Of a DNA stretch of 49,041 bases, positions 44,051 to 49,041 are shown in pieces (the stretch's first letter is position 1; every line of letters starts with the position of its first letter). The notes beneath the pieces are model-generated. The model saw only the letters and a program-made list of their open reading frames with translations, did no database searches and was not told the DNA's origin. This DNA is from an uncultured Oscillibacter sp. (GTDB lineage Bacteria; Bacillota; Clostridia; Oscillospirales; Oscillospiraceae). Location of the stretch: positions 1 to 49,041 of the forward strand of contig CAJUQM010000018.1 of assembly GCA_910588005.1 (NCBI GenBank), in the 5' to 3' direction. The translations under genes were made by a program, and so were the position numbers.

Positions 44051-45137
44051 CGGTCTCAATCTCTCCTTCCAGCAGAAAATCCTCCCCGGCCTGGGTGACG
44101 GTCACATCTCTCACCCTCGCCGCCTGCTCCAAAAGCGCAGCCCCCAGTCCCCCCACCGGGGATTTGGCGGCGGCTCCGCCCAAGAGCTTTGGGGCGATAT
44201 AGGCCTGCACCCGCCGGACCAATCCGGCCTCCAGCATGGCCCAGTTCAGCGTCCCGCCGCCCTCCAGCAGTACGCTGTCGATCTCCGCCTCCCCCAGCCG
44301 GTCCATCAGTGCCGCCAGATCCACGCTTCCGCCCCTTAAGGGCAGGGACCAGACCTGGCATCCCGCCGCCTCAAAGGGCGCGGCCCGCTCCGGCTTCACG
44401 GGGCCAGCGGCCAGAACCGTGGGAATCTCCCTGGCGGTGCGGACAATCCGGCTGCCGGGAGGTGTCCGCAGGCGGGTATCGCAGACAATCCGCAGGGGGT
44501 TCCGCCCCCCCTCCATCCGGCAATTGAGCATCGGATCATCCGCCAATACGGTGCCGGCTCCCGCCAGAATGGCCGCGTTGGCATGGCGGTCCCGGTGGAC
44601 CCTCTGCCGGGCTTCCTCTCCGGTGATCCATTGGGAGGCTCCGGTGCGGGTGGCAATTTTCCCATCCAGGGTCATGGCGTACTTCATGGTCACATAGGGC
44701 CGCCCCGTGCGAATATAGTGAAAAAACACCCGGTTCAGGGCCTCACATTCCGCTTGCAGAACCCCGGTCTCCACCTCCACGCCGTGGGAGCGGAGCAGAT
44801 CCAGCCCCTTTCCGGCGACCAGGGGATTCGGGTCCGCAGACCCCACTACCACCCGGCGGACGCCTGCCTCTAAAACCGCGCTGGTACAGGGGGGCTGGCG
44901 CCCCTGATGGCAGCAGGGTTCCAGGGTCACATACAGGGTTGCCCCCTCCGGAGACTCCCGGCAGTCCGCCAAAGCCTCCCGCTCCGCGTGGAGTCCGCCC
45001 AGGCGGCGGTGCCAGCCCTGTCCGATTATCCGGCCCTCCTTGACCAGGACGGCTCCCACCACCGGGTTTGGATTTGTCCAGCCCCGGCCCCGCTCCGCCA
45101 GAGAGACGGCCAGCGCCATATAGTCTGTGTCCTTCAT
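44031..45137 (-). CDS. ribD: Bifunctional diaminohydroxyphosphoribosylaminopyrimidine deaminase / reductase
   Basis: A 368-aa enzyme catalysing the second and third riboflavin steps. The N-terminal deaminase domain has the zinc motifs HAERE and PCCHQGRQPPC. The C-terminal reductase domain begins near residue 145 with YVTMKYAMTLDGKIAT and includes VLLEGGGTLNWAML. The start is the ATG at 45137 with GGAGGG eight bases ahead; that ribosome site directly abuts the T7 tract of a terminator, so access to it is tied to leader structure. Confidence 0.95.
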   Translation of the reverse strand: MKDTDYMALAVSLAERGRGWTNPNPVVGAVLVKEGRIIGQGWHRRLGGLHAEREALADCRESPEGATLYVTLEPCCHQGRQPPCTSAVLEAGVRRVVVGSADPNPLVAGKGLDLLRSHGVEVETGVLQAECEALNRVFFHYIRTGRPYVTMKYAMTLDGKIATRTGASQWITGEEARQRVHRDRHANAAILAGAGTVLADDPMLNCRMEGGRNPLRIVCDTRLRTPPGSRIVRTAREIPTVLAAGPVKPERAAPFEAAGCQVWSLPLRGGSVDLAALMDRLGEAEIDSVLLEGGGTLNWAMLEAGLVRRVQAYIAPKLLGGAAAKSPVGGLGAALLEQAARVRDVTVTQAGEDFLLEGEIETDVYGNR

Positions 45138-45150
45138 CGCGTATCCCTCC

Positions 45151-45186
45151 AAAAAAAGAGCCTTGAACAAAAATCGTTCAAGGCTC
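45151..45186 (-). terminator. Second (RBS-proximal) terminator of the rib leader
   Basis: Minus strand: a perfect 11-bp stem, GAGCCTTGAAC/GTTCAAGGCTC (45176-45186 with 45158-45168), then seven U (45157-45151), immediately followed by the ribD ribosome site. Confidence 0.88.
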
Positions 45187-45221
45187 CGTGAAACGGACGC
45201 AGAACCCGCGCCCTGAAAACG

Positions 45222-45253
45222 AAAAACCCTGGAACAACAAACTCGTTCCAGGG
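45222..45253 (-). terminator. First (riboswitch) terminator of the rib leader
   Basis: Minus strand: CCCTGGAAC/GTTCCAGGG (45245-45253 with 45227-45235) followed by T5. It lies some 50 bases after the FMN aptamer and is the expected expression platform. Confidence 0.88.
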
Positions 45254-45299
45254 CGCAACGCAATGGGCGCAGGCGCAATAATGCTTCCTGCGTTCACAC

Positions 45300-45407
45300 G
45301 ATCTTCTCCTATCAGACTATACTGTCGGCCCCGGAATTTCACCAGGTCATGCCTTGCGGCTTATGGGCTTTACCACCGGTGGGGAATCACACCCCGCCCC
45401 GAAGATC
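45300..45407 (-). promoter_or_regulatory. FMN riboswitch (RFN element)
   Basis: A conserved FMN-binding aptamer on the minus strand. P1 is GATCTTC/GAAGATC (about 45401-45407 with 45300-45306). The core wording GGATCTTCGGGGC, GTGATTCCCCACCGG, GGTAAAGCCC and GGTGAAATTCCGGGGCCGAC matches the RFN consensus. Binding of FMN should favour the downstream terminator and shut off ribD-ribE-ribBA-ribH. Confidence 0.96.
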
Positions 45408-45424
45408 CTAATTCAATTGCCGAA

Positions 45425-45453
45425 AGTATACGCTCTGCGGCCGGATTTGTCAA
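45425..45453 (-). promoter_or_regulatory. Sigma-A promoter of the riboflavin operon
   Basis: Minus strand: TTGACA (45448-45453), a 17-bp spacer, TATACT (45425-45430); transcription should begin near 45418, just ahead of the aptamer. Confidence 0.88.
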
Positions 45454-45492
45454 TATCTTTTATCAGCTCCCCCGCCATCTTCTAAAAATTGG

Positions 45493-45521
45493 TTGACATT
45501 AGTCGCCCAATCTGGTACACT
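45493..45521 (+). promoter_or_regulatory. Sigma-A promoter of the BlaI-BlaR1 operon
   Basis: TTGACA (45493-45498), a 17-bp spacer, TACACT (45516-45521), back to back with the rib promoter. Confidence 0.8.
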
Positions 45522-45523
45522 TT

Positions 45524-45541
45524 GGATTACAAAAGTAGTCC
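45524..45541 (+). promoter_or_regulatory. Putative BlaI/MecI-type operator
   Basis: GGATTAC-aaaa-GTAGTCC, an interrupted palindrome with one mismatch, covering the predicted transcription start. The TAC/GTA core resembles the ACTAC/GTAGT half-sites bound by BlaI and MecI repressors, supporting autoregulation. Confidence 0.65.
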
Positions 45542-45579
45542 AACAAGATGCCCCCTCAGGAGCAAAAGGAGAATTGTCT

Positions 45580-45966
45580 ATGACGGAGGAAAAGAGGGTA
45601 ACCCTCTCCGCCAGTGAATGGCGGGTGATGGAAGTGCTGTGGACGGGACCAAAAACCCTGATGGAACTGGTGCGAACGCTGAAGGATTCCGCGGGCTGGG
45701 CAAAAAGCACCGTCACCACCATGGTGCGGCGGATGGAGGAAAAGGGCCTGATCGGCTATACCACCCAGGGCCGGACTAAAGTTTTCCAGGCGGCCCTGAA
45801 TCGGGAGGCAGCTGCCGCGGCGGAAACAGACTCCCTGCTGGAGCGGGCCTATCACGGAAGCGTAGGGCTGCTGGTCAGCGCCCTGGTGGAGCGAACCAGC
45901 CTGAGCAAAGCTGATATCGACGGCCTGTACGCTATTTTGCAAAAGGCGGAGGAGGAATCCCAATGA
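45580..45966 (+). CDS. BlaI/MecI/CopY-family repressor
   Basis: A 128-aa winged-helix repressor. The family N-terminus is clear (LSASEWRVMEVLWTGPKTLMELV, then WAKSTVTTMVRRMEEKGLI as recognition helix). The C-terminal dimerisation region matches the length of BlaI. The start is the ATG at 45580 with AAAGGAG upstream. It overlaps the BlaR1-type gene by four bases (ATGA), the classical repressor-sensor pair; release would be by proteolysis triggered by that partner. No beta-lactamase gene is adjacent, so the regulon is unknown. Confidence 0.92.
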   Translation: MTEEKRVTLSASEWRVMEVLWTGPKTLMELVRTLKDSAGWAKSTVTTMVRRMEEKGLIGYTTQGRTKVFQAALNREAAAAAETDSLLERAYHGSVGLLVSALVERTSLSKADIDGLYAILQKAEEESQ

Positions 45967-48629
45967 AAACAATCCTTCTGACATCCTCTTTGCTGATCCT
46001 CCTGCTGGCGGCCCTGGACCCCCTGCTGCGGGGAAGGATTAAGCCGCAGGTCCAGTACGCCCTCTGGCTTCTCGTCGCCCTGCGGCTGCTGATCCCGGTA
46101 AACCTGGGCAACAGCGCTCTCAGCGCCCTGGCGGTGCTGGACCGCATTGAACAGCCGCCGGTTCTGGAGCGCATCTCCCAAACGCCTATTTCCATCCGCT
46201 CCTATGACAGCACTTACCGGGAGATCGCCGGAGAATACCGCCGGCGGGGCGCGGACCCTGACACCCTGCCCGCCGGGGACCTGGCCAACCTGGAGGCCCA
46301 GGCCAGGGCATTGGCGGAAGAAGTTCCCCTTTCAGAGCTTGTTGTCCGGTGGGCAAAGCCTCTTTGGCTGGGCGGCGCGGCAGCCATGGGCGCGTGGTTT
46401 CTGGCGGTGAACGGCTTATTCCGGCGCCGGCTGCGGCGGAGCGCCGTGCCGGTGCCGACGGAGTGCCCTCTGCCGGTATATGTGTCCGGCGGCCTGACCT
46501 CCCCCTGCCTGAGCGGGTTCTTCCGGCCTGCGGTGTATGTCACTCCCGCCGCTCTGGAGGACCCCACCCGGCTGCGCCATGTTCTCGCCCACGAGGAGAC
46601 CCATTACCGCCACAAAGACCACTGGTGGGCGGTGCTGCGGTGCCTGTGCCTGTGTCTCTACTGGTTCAATCCTCTGGTGTGGTGGGCGGCCTCGCTCAGC
46701 CGCCGGGACTGCGAACTGGCCTGTGACGCCGGAGCCATCCGGCGCCTGGGCGAGGGGGAACGGTTCGCCTATGGCCGGACGCTGGTGGACATGATCGCCG
46801 CGGGGCGGACCACCCTGCTCCAAACCGCCACCACAATGACCGGCGGAAAACGCCGTGTCCATCAGCGGGTGACGCTGATCGCCCGGAGACCCCGGACGGC
46901 GGCTGCCGCGGCGGCGGCGCTGGCCCTGGTGCTGGCTCTGGCGGCAGGCTGCTCCTTTACCGCCCCGCCGGAGGAACCGGATCGCACGCTTCAGGAGGAG
47001 CTGCTGGACCTGCCCGAAGAACTGGCGGGAGACGTGCGGGCAGTCCCCGGGGAGGCAATCCCCGGCGCTCTGGCAGGTTACTGGCTGAATCTGGAGAAGG
47101 AAGAGGCAGAGTGGGGCGGCTGGCTGCTGACGGTCTACGCGCTGGACCAGGGTTACTTTGAGGAGTTCTTCATTGACGATATGGACGGCAGCGGCTGGAT
47201 CTGCGGGGCCAAAACCGGCGGCCTGTACTATGCCGTCCAGTTCCCCACAGACGTCAACTTCCCCTTGGAAAAGGAAGAACAGTACCACAAGGCCCAGTCC
47301 ACCCTGACCGGCTGGGTATGGGACACCATCCTCGCCCGGGAGGGAACGGAGGAATTCGACTGTGATGCCTATTTGAGCCAGCCCTATTTCCGCAGCGGCT
47401 GCAACTACATGGACGTCATCTACTGGCCCTACAAGGCGGTGAACGGCTCCACCGACGTAGTGTGGACCCTCCGGCTGGTCCAGCCGGTAACGCAGGGGGA
47501 GGGCGGCGTCTGGGGCGTGGAGCGCATCATCTACAACGACGGGCAAAGCCAGCCCATTCGTCCCCGTGTCTCTGATCCCCTCTCCTCCGGCAAACAGGAA
47601 CACCTGTCCGCCGACGACTATTACAAACGGCTCCAGGGCAGGGCGGACGCCGGACTGGCGGACTGGGCCACAGACCCGGTGGAGATGCTGCGGCGTTTTG
47701 TCTCGGAGGTCTTCTTCCACGCGGATGTACCGGCGGACAGCTTTTCCCTGGGCGAAACGGTAACCGCGTGGGGACCGGAGGAAGCCCCGGGGGAAGCAGT
47801 CCCATCCCAGTGGGAAGGCCTTTCCTCCCAGGCCATAGACTTCGGCCAGCTGGCAGAGCGTATCACGGCGGCGGCCTCGCCGGTGTTTACCTACGTTCCC
47901 GCAGTGGGAGACACCGTCCGCTGCACCGCCTCCCTGGAGCGGGGAAACGGGAGAAACCGGGTGCTGTATTTCCCCCGTACGTTCCAATTCCAGCCGGAGA
48001 GCGCCCCGTCGGCAGCCCCGGAGGGAGCCTCCCTGACCCTGGAGTCGGCGGACGGGACCACAGCTCTCCAGATGTGGGAGGGCAGCGAGCTGCTGCGGGT
48101 CTATGACGGCGGAGAGAGCCGCTGGTACCTGGCAGTCTGCACGGACCCGGAGGACGATATTTTCCGGCAGGATCTCTTCGGATTCTGGCGGCTGTGGTTT
48201 GACGAGGCGGAGATCGAGACCCTGACAGACGGCATCGCCATTCCCAACCGGGGGCAGAGCCAGGAGGAAATCGCCCAGGCGTGGGTGGACGCCTACGAGG
48301 GGGCTAAGACGCAGGTATCCTCCGGCAGCACGTACGCCTGCACCTATGTGAGAAACACCGCCGAAACGGAGGACCTAAGCTGGCTGGCCCCAGAGGACAT
48401 GGACGATTTCTTCCCCGCCAATACCAAGGGTTATGAGCGCTTCGCATTCAGCTATCAGACGGTCTTTGTCCCCGAGAATGAACAGTGCGCCCATTGGCTG
48501 ATGGCGGGCAATACCGGGGAGTACAGCGGGAACGGCGCCCCGGCGGGAGCCATGGAGTACTTCCGCTGCGGCTATATGTACCTCACGGAGCAGGGCTGGC
48601 GCTGCGACGGCGTCGGCACCGGGTGGTGA
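45963..48629 (+). CDS. BlaR1-type M56 zinc metallopeptidase sensor
   Basis: An 888-aa membrane protein. The N-terminal part has four predicted membrane segments (about 3-20, 30-46, 131-153 and 311-329) and the M56 gluzincin site, HEETH (210-214), with the third ligand in ELACD (251-255). The last helix ends LALAAGC, a lipobox-like sequence (C330) in mid-protein. The remaining 560 residues are outside the membrane and show no SxxK/KTG penicillin-binding motifs, so the input is probably not a beta-lactam. Two related-looking blocks occur, each with aromatic- and acid-rich beta stretches. Expected to cleave or inactivate the co-encoded repressor. Confidence 0.88.
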   Translation: MKTILLTSSLLILLLAALDPLLRGRIKPQVQYALWLLVALRLLIPVNLGNSALSALAVLDRIEQPPVLERISQTPISIRSYDSTYREIAGEYRRRGADPDTLPAGDLANLEAQARALAEEVPLSELVVRWAKPLWLGGAAAMGAWFLAVNGLFRRRLRRSAVPVPTECPLPVYVSGGLTSPCLSGFFRPAVYVTPAALEDPTRLRHVLAHEETHYRHKDHWWAVLRCLCLCLYWFNPLVWWAASLSRRDCELACDAGAIRRLGEGERFAYGRTLVDMIAAGRTTLLQTATTMTGGKRRVHQRVTLIARRPRTAAAAAAALALVLALAAGCSFTAPPEEPDRTLQEELLDLPEELAGDVRAVPGEAIPGALAGYWLNLEKEEAEWGGWLLTVYALDQGYFEEFFIDDMDGSGWICGAKTGGLYYAVQFPTDVNFPLEKEEQYHKAQSTLTGWVWDTILAREGTEEFDCDAYLSQPYFRSGCNYMDVIYWPYKAVNGSTDVVWTLRLVQPVTQGEGGVWGVERIIYNDGQSQPIRPRVSDPLSSGKQEHLSADDYYKRLQGRADAGLADWATDPVEMLRRFVSEVFFHADVPADSFSLGETVTAWGPEEAPGEAVPSQWEGLSSQAIDFGQLAERITAAASPVFTYVPAVGDTVRCTASLERGNGRNRVLYFPRTFQFQPESAPSAAPEGASLTLESADGTTALQMWEGSELLRVYDGGESRWYLAVCTDPEDDIFRQDLFGFWRLWFDEAEIETLTDGIAIPNRGQSQEEIAQAWVDAYEGAKTQVSSGSTYACTYVRNTAETEDLSWLAPEDMDDFFPANTKGYERFAFSYQTVFVPENEQCAHWLMAGNTGEYSGNGAPAGAMEYFRCGYMYLTEQGWRCDGVGTGW

Positions 48630-48673
48630 AACACGGCGGAACTCCCCCGCAGGCAGCACAGGGGCTGTCGGAG

Positions 48674-48694
48674 CGCGTTCTGCGGCAGAGCGCG
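48674..48694 (+). terminator. Weak hairpin after the BlaR1-type gene
   Basis: A 9-bp stem with one G-U pair (48674-48682 with 48686-48694) and a CGG loop; no U tract, so termination is uncertain. Confidence 0.35.
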
Positions 48695-48764
48695 TAGTTG
48701 GAGAGAACGGCAGTGGAAAACACCGCAGTTTTCATCAAAATTTTCCTAAAAACGGCAGTTGACG

Positions 48765-48793
48765 TTGACAACCGAATCCTTCATCGCTATACT
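48765..48793 (+). promoter_or_regulatory. Sigma-A promoter of the DUF1508 gene
   Basis: TTGACA (48765-48770), a 17-bp spacer, TATACT (48788-48793). A TTGACG directly precedes the -35. Confidence 0.88.
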
Positions 48794-48832
48794 GGCGTTG
48801 CCAGATCCAAAATCAGATGAAGGAGCAGTTTT

Positions 48833-49041
48833 ATGGGAAAATTTTTGGTTAAAACCGTCAAGTCCGGCATTAAATTTGACCTGAAAGCCGGAAATGGAGA
48901 GGTCATCGCCACCTCAGAGGTCTATACTTCCCGCGCCGCCTGCCTGAATGGGATCGAAAGCGTCCGCAAAAACGCCCCCGAAGCCGAAGGTAGTGTCAAG
49001 ATTATTTCGCAAATTAGTATGCAGACTCTGACCGGAATGAA
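48833..49041 (+). CDS. YegP-like DUF1508 protein (3' truncated)
   Basis: The first 69 codons of a small protein cut by the window end. The hallmark of the DUF1508/YegP repeat is visible: IKFDLKAGNGEVIATSEVYT followed by AACLNGIESVRKNAPEA. The function of this family is unknown. AAGGAG lies seven bases before the ATG, and a near-perfect promoter is upstream. Confidence 0.88.
   Translation, partial: MGKFLVKTVKSGIKFDLKAGNGEVIATSEVYTSRAACLNGIESVRKNAPEAEGSVKIISQISMQTLTGM

Overview
The window looks like a chromosomal segment from an anaerobic, GC-rich Clostridia bacterium of the Oscillospiraceae type (Flavonifractor/Lawsonibacter-like). The reasons are a reverse-type rubrerythrin, a two-gene 2-hydroxyacyl-CoA dehydratase activase system, a T-box leader, SLH-domain and M60 surface proteins, and strong AGGAGG ribosome binding sites. 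The genus is inferred; no rRNA is present. Most long open frames antisense to real genes are GC-driven shadows and are omitted.

Layout, 1-9.2 kb: tail of an EF-G-like factor, reverse rubrerythrin, a MATE exporter divergent from a MerR regulator, an AT-rich GNAT gene, then a Na+/solute symporter, a D-aminoacylase-type amidohydrolase and CutC. 9.2-13.5 kb (minus): the two halves of an acyl-CoA dehydratase activase. 13.8-20.4 kb: queH, then the minus-strand housekeeping run recA-recX-rimO-HhH protein-pgsA, and the yqhQ-prmC pair. 20.4-24.2 kb (minus): an operon of an FG-GAP-type lipoprotein, an OmpR-type regulator and a histidine kinase. A small hairpin-rich insertion between the last two genes is flanked by a duplicated copy of the regulator's 3' end. 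24.6-27.5 kb: a chemoreceptor, decayed transposase and other coding scraps, and tRNA-Leu(CAA) with a structured tail.

27.9-34.9 kb: a T-box leader controlling a small membrane protein and leuS, then rny (RNase Y), an unassigned 370-aa protein with an internal duplication, and an AT-rich pair of small genes. 35.1-41.4 kb (minus): a secreted 1645-aa M60-like metalloprotease with dockerin-like, Fn3 and F5/8C-like modules, followed four bases later by an SLH-anchored protein. 41.7-45.45 kb (minus): the riboflavin operon ribD-ribE-ribBA-ribH behind an FMN riboswitch with two homologous terminators in tandem. 45.5-48.6 kb: a BlaI-type repressor and a BlaR1-type M56 sensor with a long non-penicillin-binding exterior. 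The window ends in a partial DUF1508 gene.

No large undescribed system is evident. The most distinctive structures are the regulator-tail duplication with its hairpin element, the tandem terminators of the riboflavin leader, the T-box placed ahead of a DUF2500-like gene plus leuS, and the M60/SLH surface pair.
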